The notes beneath the pieces are model-generated. The model worked only from the letters and a program-made list of their open reading frames with translations. It made no database searches and had not been told where the DNA came from. Positions 1 through 7,079 of a stretch of 26,233 nucleotides of DNA are shown one piece after another; position 1 is the stretch's first letter; every line of letters begins with the position of its first letter. Origin of the DNA: Firmicutes bacterium UBA1393 (lineage in GTDB: Bacteria > Bacillota > DTU025); contig DBQN01000031.1 of the NCBI GenBank assembly GCA_002305255.1, forward strand, positions 384 through 26,616. Reading direction: 5' to 3'. The position numbers and the translations under genes are program-made.

Positions 1-1340
1 TCGCTGATGTTGATCCCGAGGGCATCAAGGACGTAGTGCCGGCGCCGTTCGAACCGGGCCCACATGTCGGGGTAACTAGCTTTGATGCTGGCCCTAAGCT
101 CCTCATCTGCCAGCACGATGCCGTCTTCGATGTTTGCTCCGAAGTACGGAGCGGGAGGTGTGATGATCACGTCATGCTGCAGGTAGTTGCCGCTCTGAAG
201 CCTCACGTCAGACTCGGGCATGAAAGGCGTAGACACCCATTCATCGGCAGCGATGAGATGACCGGGGTTCAGATTCCAGCCGAAGTCTGACCTGGGCAGC
301 CTGGTCTCAACCATCTCCCATATCTCGCGGCCTTCGATGCCGATGCGCACGGTCTCATACCACGCAGTTGCCATTGCAAAGTAGGGCTTGGCAACGCGCT
401 CAAACCAGTCTTGTACAGCAGAAGCAAGATCCGTCTCATCAAGTGCGATATACGCTGCCCGGCAGGAGAGCGCGCCCTCTATTCCAAAGGCGGTGGTCAG
501 GAAGTCTCCCCGCTGTGCGATCCTGCCTGTAGGGCTGGTCAACCCGAATCGTGCCTTCTCGCCCACTGAGAGCATGGCATGGACCGAGAGCGGAAGCCCA
601 CTACTCCGAAGGTAGTCGGCCAGCTCCAGCTCTGTCATCCCCTCATTCACATTGTCCATCAGCGCCAGCATCGAGTTGGCAACACGGCACGCGGCATACT
701 CGAACACGGCTATTTGATCCGGTTCCATCACCGTGCGCAATCCATCGCGCGGGCACATGAACAGGCCGGTGACATTTCTGACGCTGCCTGCCTCGCCTGC
801 GCCACAGCCACCGGTCGCTGCCGCCCCCACTGCCTCGAGAACTGCCTGAACTATGTAGTGGGGTATCTCGAACGACGACGCCGGGCACCCATCCTTCGGT
901 GTGAAGTACTTCCAACCCACGGTGCCCACTGTCATGCCATGCTTCAGCCCGGCGTGACGCAGGATCTCCTTGAGGGATCTCACGTGTTCCCGCGGCTGCC
1001 CGATAAGGCTGAAGGTGGGATAGTGCACGCCCTCCAGTTCTGCGGCGGTATACCTCACCATGTCGATGTTCTCTGTGCCGAGCACGGCCTTGGGAGTGCC
1101 TGACTGGCCCACCACCAGCAGCGCCTCCTCGAAGCGAGGGCCAAATCCGGCCAGGTAGGCGAAGTTGGCAGCATGTTCGCGGTCGGCGTATATCACCACC
1201 TGGTCGAGGCCGACTTCCTGCATCCTCCTGCGCAGGCGGTGGAGCCTGGCTCGATACACTTCAGGAGGCAATTCCGGGTATCGGCGAGGAATCTCACTCT
1301 GTGGCGGGGGAATGGCTAGCAGCCTAGTCTCGCGTGCCAT
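1..1340 (-). CDS. M24-family (creatinase/Xaa-Pro aminopeptidase-like) protein, 3' end cut by the window edge
   Basis: An open frame of 446 codons runs from ATG at 1338-1340 to the left edge without a stop, so the C-terminus is missing. The N-terminal part (about residues 28-190) looks like a creatinase N-terminal domain and residues 205-425 like the pita-bread M24 fold. The segments FGIEGALSC (285-293), LNPGH (357-361), LQSGNYLQHD (381-390) and NIEDGIVL (403-410) align by eye with the M24 metal-binding blocks. The two usual aspartates appear as Ala284 and Ala295, and the first glutamate as Asp390. Only Glu405 is clearly kept, so a normal dinuclear metallopeptidase activity is doubtful. Creatinase itself is a metal-independent member of this fold. 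The gene starts 40 nt after xylH, so it is probably last in the xylose operon. TGA lies two codons before the ATG. AGGAG abuts the ATG, so ribosome binding looks poor. The substrate is unknown. Confidence 0.82.
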   Translation of the reverse strand, partial: MARETRLLAIPPPQSEIPRRYPELPPEVYRARLHRLRRRMQEVGLDQVVIYADREHAANFAYLAGFGPRFEEALLVVGQSGTPKAVLGTENIDMVRYTAAELEGVHYPTFSLIGQPREHVRSLKEILRHAGLKHGMTVGTVGWKYFTPKDGCPASSFEIPHYIVQAVLEAVGAAATGGCGAGEAGSVRNVTGLFMCPRDGLRTVMEPDQIAVFEYAACRVANSMLALMDNVNEGMTELELADYLRSSGLPLSVHAMLSVGEKARFGLTSPTGRIAQRGDFLTTAFGIEGALSCRAAYIALDETDLASAVQDWFERVAKPYFAMATAWYETVRIGIEGREIWEMVETRLPRSDFGWNLNPGHLIAADEWVSTPFMPESDVRLQSGNYLQHDVIITPPAPYFGANIEDGIVLADEELRASIKASYPDMWARFERRRHYVLDALGINIS

Positions 1341-1380
1341 CTCCTGTCACTACCCTTCATGGTCAAGTCAGCGATGGCGT

Positions 1381-2610
1381 CTACCTGGACTTCACGTCTA
1401 CAAGTACCGCCACCATGAGGATCAGGCCCTTGATGATCTGCTGCCAGAACGCCTGCACATTGAGCATGCTCAAGCCATTGTCTATGCTGGCCATCACCAG
1501 TGCTCCGAGCAAAGCCGCCGGGATGCTGCCCGATCCTCCCTGAAGACTGGTACCTCCAATGACGCACGAGGCTATCGCATTCATCTCAAACTGATTGCCC
1601 GCATTGGCGGTGGCTGCGTTGAGACGGGCTGTCAACACGATTCCGGCCATGGCACCCAGCACGCCCATGAGGGCGAAGATCTGCACTATCGCCCGTCGCA
1701 CATTCACGCCCGACAGGCGGGCGGCCTCCAGGTTGCCGCCGATGGCACGGGCATAGCGACCCAGTTGAGTGCGGCTGAACACGAAGGCGAACAAGGCGGC
1801 TATGACTATCAAGAGCACGACCGGAACCGGCACACCTCGATAACGGTGCATTATCACGACAAAGCCGATGGCCAGCCCTGAGTAGAAGGCGGCCAGGCCT
1901 ACCTCGGCCCACAGCGGCTTCACTGGGAACTCGTACTTGAGCTTGTTTCGTCGCGACACGAATGTATAGGCAATGATCAAGGCAACGGCGGCGATGGCCA
2001 ACACTACTCCGGCGACGGCAGAGAGATATGCCTGGCCCAGCCACTGAAACGTCGGGTTCATCGGCCCGATGTTCACTCCTTTGGTGATGCCAAGGATGGA
2101 TCCGCGAAACACCAGTGACCCTCCAAGTGTCACGATGAAGGCCGGAACCTGGCCGTGGGCGACCCATAGCCCCTGCCATATGCCTATGACCGTGCCCAAG
2201 ATGAGCGCGACAACAATGCTGATAGCTGTGGACGGCCAGCCTGGCTGCAGCCATGTGACGCCGAGTTGCGTGCCCAGGGCAGGCAACCACCGAATCTGCA
2301 GCATTGCGGCGATAGCGCCTGTAAGCCCTGCCACAGCTCCCACCGACAGGTCAATGTGGCCAGCTGTTATGACAAACACCATGCCAATAGAGAGGTAACC
2401 GTTGATGGCCGTCTGGCGGAACAGGTTCGACATGTTGCGTGGCTCAAGGAATGTTCCCTGTGTGGCGACGGCCAGAGCAAGCCAGATGGCGAGTAGCGCG
2501 AACACCATGGTGTATGCGCGCAGGTTGTATCTCAGGCCCCTCCGGCGGGCTTGCTCTATGAGCGACACATCTGCAGCTGACTGACGCCTTTCCAGCTGTG
2601 TACCTGCCAC
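1381..2610 (-). CDS. xylH: D-xylose ABC transporter permease XylH
   Basis: This is a 409-aa polytopic inner-membrane protein of the BPD_transp_2 (RbsC/XylH) family. It should form the membrane channel of the xylose importer with XylG and XylF. Many hydrophobic segments are visible, and the family blocks GHIDLSVGAVAGLTGAIAA, FIVTLGGSLVFRGSILG and IASCVIGGTSLQGGSGSIPA are present. The C-terminus VDVKSR resembles the usual VDVRSK ending of XylH. The length is close to the E. coli protein (about 390 aa). The start is GTG at 2608-2610, preceded by AAAGGAG with ten bases between, the same spacing as other genes of this operon. It begins 55 nt after the xylG stop, so the two are almost certainly co-transcribed. 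The substrate is inferred from family likeness and operon context. Confidence 0.95.
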   Translation of the reverse strand: MAGTQLERRQSAADVSLIEQARRRGLRYNLRAYTMVFALLAIWLALAVATQGTFLEPRNMSNLFRQTAINGYLSIGMVFVITAGHIDLSVGAVAGLTGAIAAMLQIRWLPALGTQLGVTWLQPGWPSTAISIVVALILGTVIGIWQGLWVAHGQVPAFIVTLGGSLVFRGSILGITKGVNIGPMNPTFQWLGQAYLSAVAGVVLAIAAVALIIAYTFVSRRNKLKYEFPVKPLWAEVGLAAFYSGLAIGFVVIMHRYRGVPVPVVLLIVIAALFAFVFSRTQLGRYARAIGGNLEAARLSGVNVRRAIVQIFALMGVLGAMAGIVLTARLNAATANAGNQFEMNAIASCVIGGTSLQGGSGSIPAALLGALVMASIDNGLSMLNVQAFWQQIIKGLILMVAVLVDVKSR

Positions 2611-2648
2611 TGTACCGCAGCTCCTTTCGGGCGGATTTCCCTACAACC

Positions 2649-2708
2649 CAGTCTTGCGCGCCCTCTTACGCGCCCTTTTGCGCACCCTCTTGCGCCCCCA
2701 TTGCGGCC
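2649..2708. repeat. 12-nt tandem repeat spanning the xylG stop codon
   Basis: On the plus strand four to five 12-nt units lie head to tail: CAGTCTTGCGCG, CCCTCTTACGCG, CCCTTTTGCGCA, CCCTCTTGCGCC and a diverged CCCATTGCGGCC. Read on the minus strand they encode the xylG C-terminal tail GAQEGAQKGA. In the second unit on the plus strand a single base makes TAA, which is the xylG stop. The array continues past the stop into the xylG-xylH gap. Confidence 0.8.
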
Positions 2709-4210
2709 AACGACATTATCCTCTCGGGGCTCGCTTCATCGGCGCCGACTATCCCCGCCACTGCGCCTTCGTGCATTACCAGCACTCTATCGCTCATGCC
2801 CAGGATTTCCGGAAGCTCAGACGAGACCATTACAATCGCCATGCCGCTGGCGGCCAGACGATCCATGAGCTCGTATACCTGGTACTTGGTGCCCACATCT
2901 ATCCCTCTGGTGGGCTCGTCTAGCATCAGTATCCGGGGCCTGGTCATGAGCCACTTGGCTATGGACACTTTCTGCTGGTTTCCCCCGCTGAGTGTGTCGA
3001 CCCGCGACTCTATCGAAGGGGCCTTGATGTTCAACTCCCTGACCATTCCTAACGTGGAGGCCAGCTCGGAGTTGGTATCGACTACAGCGCCATTGCTGAG
3101 GTCGGGCAATGAGGGCAGTGTCATGTTGTGAATGACTGAATGCATGAGTATGAGACCGGTGTTCTTCCTGTCCTCAGTGACCAGCGCCATCCCGAGGGCG
3201 ATGGCATCGCGAGACGAGTGTATGCTGCACTCCTTCCCTTCGACGGCGATCTCCCCTGATGGCTGGAACCCGTATTCTCCGAACAGGCTCTGAAGGAGTT
3301 CCGTCCTGCCTGAACCCATGAGACCTGATATGCCCAGGATCTCGCCGGCCCTCACATCAAACGACACACCTCGAACCGCGTAGAGCTCCTTGTTCTCGGG
3401 GTTTCTGACCGTCCAGTCCCTCACAGACAACATCACTTTGCCCGCAGTTCTAGTCTTTGGAGGGAAGCGGCCGGTGGGGGCGCGTCCGACCATCATGGCG
3501 ATGACGTCATCTTCGGTGACGTCGCGGGTCGGCCTGGTTCCGATACACCTTCCGTCTCTCAGCACCGTGATGCGGTCGGCAATGTCGAAAAGCTCCCTGA
3601 GCTTGTGTGATATGTAGATGCAGGTCACACCGGCGTTTCTGAGCTCACGCAAGGTGGTCATCAGGCTTTCGACTTCTGAATCGTTCAGGGCGGAGGTGGG
3701 CTCATCCAGGATCAGGAGCCTTACGTGCCCCCGCAGGGCCTTCGCGATCTCCACCATCTGCTGTTGACCTACGCCGAGAGTACCCACGAACGCGGTGGCG
3801 GGCACGTTCAAGCCAAACCGGCTGAGAAGCTCTCGCGTTTCGCTGTAGAGTTTCATCTGATCGACAATCCCGTACCGGGCCCGTTCGGCGCCGAGGAAGA
3901 TGTTCTCCGCTACAGTCATCTGCTTGACCAGTGCCATTTCTTGATGGATGATGCGTATGCCCCTCGCCTCGGAATCGCGTATTCCCGCGAACCGCACCGG
4001 CTCGCCGGCGAAGAGTATCTGGCCCTCATAGGTTCCATAGGGGTGAGTACCGCTGAGTATCTTCATGAGGGTGGACTTGCCCGCCCCGTTCTCTCCACAG
4101 AGCCCGTGGATCTCTCCTTCGAGGATCTCCATAGACACATCATCCAGGGCACGAGTGCCCGGGAAGTCCTTGGTGACATTGCGGATGTCAAGAAGAACGC
4201 CAGATTCCAC
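2666..4210 (-). CDS. xylG: D-xylose ABC transporter ATP-binding protein XylG
   Basis: This is a cytoplasmic ATPase of the sugar importer with two fused ABC domains (about 514 aa, as expected for XylG/RbsA). Domain 1 has Walker A GENGAGKS (39-46), a Q-loop region ending IIHQEMALV, signature LGVGQQQMVEIAKAL and Walker B LLILDEPTSAL. Domain 2 has a degenerate Walker A (GLMGSGRTELLQ), signature LSGGNQQKVSIAKWL and Walker B ILMLDEPTRGID. One good and one weak P-loop is normal for this family. I place the start at GTG 4208-4210, ten bases after GGGGGAG. GTG at 4214-4216 is a possible alternative. A longer in-frame reading up to 4315 has no homology to support it. The last residues are encoded in a tandem repeat. 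The gene lies between xylF and xylH. Confidence 0.95.
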   Translation of the reverse strand: MESGVLLDIRNVTKDFPGTRALDDVSMEILEGEIHGLCGENGAGKSTLMKILSGTHPYGTYEGQILFAGEPVRFAGIRDSEARGIRIIHQEMALVKQMTVAENIFLGAERARYGIVDQMKLYSETRELLSRFGLNVPATAFVGTLGVGQQQMVEIAKALRGHVRLLILDEPTSALNDSEVESLMTTLRELRNAGVTCIYISHKLRELFDIADRITVLRDGRCIGTRPTRDVTEDDVIAMMVGRAPTGRFPPKTRTAGKVMLSVRDWTVRNPENKELYAVRGVSFDVRAGEILGISGLMGSGRTELLQSLFGEYGFQPSGEIAVEGKECSIHSSRDAIALGMALVTEDRKNTGLILMHSVIHNMTLPSLPDLSNGAVVDTNSELASTLGMVRELNIKAPSIESRVDTLSGGNQQKVSIAKWLMTRPRILMLDEPTRGIDVGTKYQVYELMDRLAASGMAIVMVSSELPEILGMSDRVLVMHEGAVAGIVGADEASPERIMSLAAMGAQEGAQKGA

Positions 4211-4232
4211 GTGCACGGCTCTCCCCCATTTC

Positions 4233-4244
4233 GAAACGCGTTTC
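4233..4244. promoter_or_regulatory. Perfect palindrome GAAACGCGTTTC before xylG
   Basis: A perfect 12-bp palindrome sits in the xylF-xylG gap, just upstream of the xylG ribosome-binding site. Its arms resemble LacI-family operators. The centre is GC rather than the CG of the Bacillus cre consensus. It could be an internal operator or a chance palindrome, and no protein in this window is an obvious reader. Confidence 0.35.
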
Positions 4245-4262
4245 TGTGAGCCGAGGGTAAGG

Positions 4263-4303
4263 GCTGCGCCTCCCCCCCTGCGGAACGTGGGAAGAGACGC
4301 AGC
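4263..4303 (-). other. Intercistronic inverted repeat after xylF
   Basis: GCTGCGCC (4263-4270) pairs with GACGCAGC (4296-4303), giving an 8-bp stem (one G-T pair) and a 25-nt loop. It lies between the stop of the binding-protein gene and the start of the ATPase gene. In other sugar-transport operons such hairpins protect the upstream mRNA, so the binding protein is made in excess. No T-run follows, so it is not an ordinary terminator. Confidence 0.35.
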
Positions 4304-4321
4304 ACCGTACAGCATGCAGCA

Positions 4322-5377
4322 CTACCCTGTGGGCCACTGATCCCTGGGGATGTTGCGATATACATCCTCTAGCTTGTGGAACCCACCCTTGACGATGACC
4401 TCGTAGAGGTTCTCCTTAGTGACGGGAACAACTTCCACGAAGATGGCATCCTGCTCGATGCCTTTCTGAGCGTTCACGTACTTGCCATTGATAGTGGCGG
4501 GGCGCTTGCCCTGAGCCAACTCAACGGCAGCATTCATGGCGGCATCCGCCAGCACGCGAACGTCTTTGAATATCGATACTGTCTGAGTGCCTTCAGCTAT
4601 CCTCTGGCATGCCACGAGATCTGCGTCCTGGCCGCAGGTAGGCACTTTGCCGGCAAGACCCTGCTCCTTGAGGGCCTGCACGGCACCGCCGGCCGTGCCG
4701 TCATTGGAGCACACGATAGCATCGATCTGGTTGGCATGGGCCGTGAGGGCATTCTCCACATGCTTGAGGGCTTCCTCAGGGCTCCACGCGTCACACCACT
4801 GCTCTCCGAGGAGCTTGATGTCGCCGCTATCGATCAGCGGCTGCAGCACCTGGAAGTGACCCTTGCGGACGAGGTACGCGTTGTCATCTGTGGGCGAGCC
4901 GCCGATCCAGAAGTAACGGCCCTTGGGAACCTGCTCCACGACGGCCTTGGCCATCTCGTATCCGACTCTGACGCTGTCAAAGGAGATGTAGATGGCATCA
5001 GGATGGTAGATGGCAACGTCATACGCGATACACGGGATGCCTTCGCTGCTGGCCATGGCAACGCCATTCGCAGCCACATCACTGTTTCTGGCGATGATGA
5101 TCAGGGCATCGACTCCCCGGGCGATCAAGTTCTCAATCTGCGAGTTTTGCACAAACTCATCATTGTTCGCGTCGGTGAATACTACGTCTACGCCCAGCTG
5201 TTCGGCCTTCTCGGCCATGAGCGCCCGCTCCCTGGCCCAGCGTTCTTCGGAAAGACTACGAATGGACACCCCAATGGTCACCCGCTGGGCGGCAAAGGCC
5301 GGCATGGTGATCGTCATCGACAGAAAGAGAACAACTAGCACGAAACCGACACCCAGTCCAAAGCGCTTGAATGTCAT
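4322..5377 (-). CDS. xylF: D-xylose-binding periplasmic protein XylF
   Basis: This 351-aa exported solute-binding protein captures xylose and delivers it to XylGH. The N-terminus has two basic residues, a hydrophobic core and a probable signal peptidase I site near residue 30 (AFA/AQ). There is no lipobox cysteine, unlike most Gram-positive binding proteins. The mature part closely follows E. coli XylF: RSLSEERWARER, SQIENLIARGVDALIII, YISFDSVRVG, GGSPTDDNA, VCSNDGTAGGAVQAL and CGQDADL match its ligand-binding landmarks. The start is ATG at 5375-5377, ten bases after AAAGGAG. It is read after xylB (119-nt gap) and before xylG (111-nt gap). Among the genes here this has the clearest specificity for D-xylose. 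Confidence 0.96.
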   Translation of the reverse strand: MTFKRFGLGVGFVLVVLFLSMTITMPAFAAQRVTIGVSIRSLSEERWARERALMAEKAEQLGVDVVFTDANNDEFVQNSQIENLIARGVDALIIIARNSDVAANGVAMASSEGIPCIAYDVAIYHPDAIYISFDSVRVGYEMAKAVVEQVPKGRYFWIGGSPTDDNAYLVRKGHFQVLQPLIDSGDIKLLGEQWCDAWSPEEALKHVENALTAHANQIDAIVCSNDGTAGGAVQALKEQGLAGKVPTCGQDADLVACQRIAEGTQTVSIFKDVRVLADAAMNAAVELAQGKRPATINGKYVNAQKGIEQDAIFVEVVPVTKENLYEVIVKGGFHKLEDVYRNIPRDQWPTG

Positions 5378-5463
5378 CCTTGCTTGCTCCTTTCTCTTGA
5401 TGCAAAGTGGACAGTCTCAGCTTAGCCTCGAACACTCACGTCTCTCACGGCTGTGCGAAGCCA

Positions 5464-5477
5464 GATCCACCTCCTTT
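5464..5477 (-). promoter_or_regulatory. Strong Shine-Dalgarno-like sequence with no start codon, xylB-xylF gap
   Basis: Read on the minus strand the site is AAAGGAGGTGGATC, complementary over at least ten bases to the 16S rRNA 3' end. No ATG, GTG or TTG follows at a usable distance, and xylF starts about 90 nt further on with its own SD. It may be a ribosome standby or mRNA-stabilising site, or the remnant of a lost gene. Confidence 0.45.
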
Positions 5478-5496
5478 CGTATGTCATTGCTCGTCA

Positions 5497-7050
5497 TCAG
5501 CTGTTGGAGCCAACAAACTCCGCCCCTCGGTCGCAGAAATCCCTCAGCGCGCCGTAGAGCGGGCGGTAGAGCGAATGTAGTCCTCTGTAAACTGCAGCTC
5601 TCTCTGCACACGGCTGCACAACCGAACCCGTATCCTTCACAAACTGCCTGCATGCATCCTCTACGTGGTTGAACATCTTCACCCCGACTGACGCCAGTAT
5701 CGCGGCGCCATACGCAGGCCCTTCGTCTGCCCCAACCCTGACGACCTCAACATCAAGGCAATCGGCTAGTATGCTCCGCCAGAGCCCGCTCCGTGCGCCG
5801 CCTCCCGACGCGTACACCCGAGAGGTATGCACACCGACCTCCTGCGCCAGCTCGGTGCAATCGCAGAGGCTGAGGGCCACGCCTTCCAGCACGGCCCTGG
5901 CCATGTGGGCTTTCGTATGCCTGAGAGACAGGCCTATGAATGCGCCACGAGCCTTCGGATCGCTATACGGCGTGCGCTCACCCGACAGGTACGGCAGGAA
6001 GACCAGGCCCTCACACCCTGGCTCGATCTGTTCTGCCAAAGCCGTGATGAGCTCGTACTCGTCAATGCCTTCAGCCTTCGCCCGTTGCTTCTCGCTCTCG
6101 CACAGCGCATCTCGGAACCACCTGAGCGAGCCGCCGGCCGCCAGCGTCACGCCCATCAGATGCCACTTGCCGGGCACCGCGTGGCAAAACGAATGCAGCC
6201 GGGCCTGACGGTCGTACGCCGGAGCGTCACAGCTCCAGAAGAGCACACCGCTGGTGCCGAGCACGCAGGAGGCCTGTCCCTGACTGACAATGCTGTTCCC
6301 CACTGCTCCCGCAGCCTGATCGCCGGCTCCAGCTACCACAGGTATCCCGACCGCCAGCCCGGTGGCTGATGAGGCCGCCGCGGTGACGTGCGCCACCACC
6401 TCAGGCGACTCGAAGCATTCAGGGAGCCACGCTCTGGAGATTCCAAGGGCTTCGAGCATCTCATCTGACCAGCGCCTTGAGGCTACATCGAACAGCAGAG
6501 TGCCTGACGCATCTGACACATCTGTAGCGTAAGAGCCGGTGAGGCGGTATCGAATGTAGTCCTTGGGCAGCAGCACCTTCCGGGTGGCTGCGTAGGTTTC
6601 GGGATCGTTCTCGCTCAACCAGACTATCTTCGGAGCCGTAAACCCGGGCAAAGCTCGGTTCAGCGTGAGGTCAATGAGCCGGCTGCCACCTACGGTGTCA
6701 GCTATCTCCTCGCACTGCTTCTCAGTGCGACCGTCGCACCACAGGATGGCGTTTCGCAGAACATCGCCGCGGGAATCGAGGAACACCGATCCGTGCATCT
6801 GCCCTGTGAGTCCCACAGCCAGAACATCGACCTTGCCTACCGCGCTTGCCTTGCCGGCCGCGGCAATACACTCGCGAATGGCCTGAACAGTAGCCTCCCA
6901 CCACACGTTGGGATCCTGCTCTGCCCAACCTGGCCTGGGGCTGAGTAGCGGGTACTCCGCCCCGGACGATGCCACCACGCTGCCGTCGCCCGATACGATC
7001 AGCACTTTGACGCCGCTGGTTCCCACGTCAATTCCCATTACGCAGTCCAT
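5497..7050 (-). CDS. xylB: Xylulokinase XylB (FGGY family)
   Basis: This is a 517-aa cytoplasmic carbohydrate kinase of the FGGY family. It is predicted to phosphorylate D-xylulose to xylulose 5-phosphate. The N-terminal ATPase fold begins MGIDVGTSGVKVLIV, followed by LTGQMHGSVFLD and ILWCDGRT, both typical of xylulokinases. The second half has VVAGAGDQAAGAVG, which holds the likely catalytic aspartate, and the FGGY signature region YLSGERTPYSDPKARG. The C-terminal nucleotide-binding part includes ASGGGARSGLWRSILAD. The length is normal (about 500 aa). The start is ATG at 7048-7050, nine bases after GGGAG, and another ATG four codons on is possible. It follows the isomerase by 29 nt and precedes xylF, which fits a role in xylose breakdown. 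Confidence 0.95.
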   Translation of the reverse strand: MDCVMGIDVGTSGVKVLIVSGDGSVVASSGAEYPLLSPRPGWAEQDPNVWWEATVQAIRECIAAAGKASAVGKVDVLAVGLTGQMHGSVFLDSRGDVLRNAILWCDGRTEKQCEEIADTVGGSRLIDLTLNRALPGFTAPKIVWLSENDPETYAATRKVLLPKDYIRYRLTGSYATDVSDASGTLLFDVASRRWSDEMLEALGISRAWLPECFESPEVVAHVTAAASSATGLAVGIPVVAGAGDQAAGAVGNSIVSQGQASCVLGTSGVLFWSCDAPAYDRQARLHSFCHAVPGKWHLMGVTLAAGGSLRWFRDALCESEKQRAKAEGIDEYELITALAEQIEPGCEGLVFLPYLSGERTPYSDPKARGAFIGLSLRHTKAHMARAVLEGVALSLCDCTELAQEVGVHTSRVYASGGGARSGLWRSILADCLDVEVVRVGADEGPAYGAAILASVGVKMFNHVEDACRQFVKDTGSVVQPCAERAAVYRGLHSLYRPLYGALRDFCDRGAEFVGSNS

Positions 7051-7079
7051 AGACTACACTCCCTGCTCTAGTGCGGGCC

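Noticed and set aside
579..1103. Plus-strand open frame of 174 codons at the left end
   Set aside because: The minus strand carries an uninterrupted M24-fold protein across this stretch. The plus frame is its shadow.
1586..2290. A 234-codon minus frame within xylH
   Set aside because: It is a second frame of xylH, rich in Arg, His and Gly, and shows no membrane pattern.
4233..4244. CcpA cre site in the xylF-xylG gap
   Set aside because: The palindrome is centred on GC and not on CG, so it does not fit the cre consensus. It is listed only as an unassigned palindrome.
4376..5338. A 320-codon open frame on the plus strand
   Set aside because: It lies fully inside xylF on the opposite strand. 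The minus reading matches XylF over its whole length, whereas the plus reading has no recognisable family and no ribosome-binding site.
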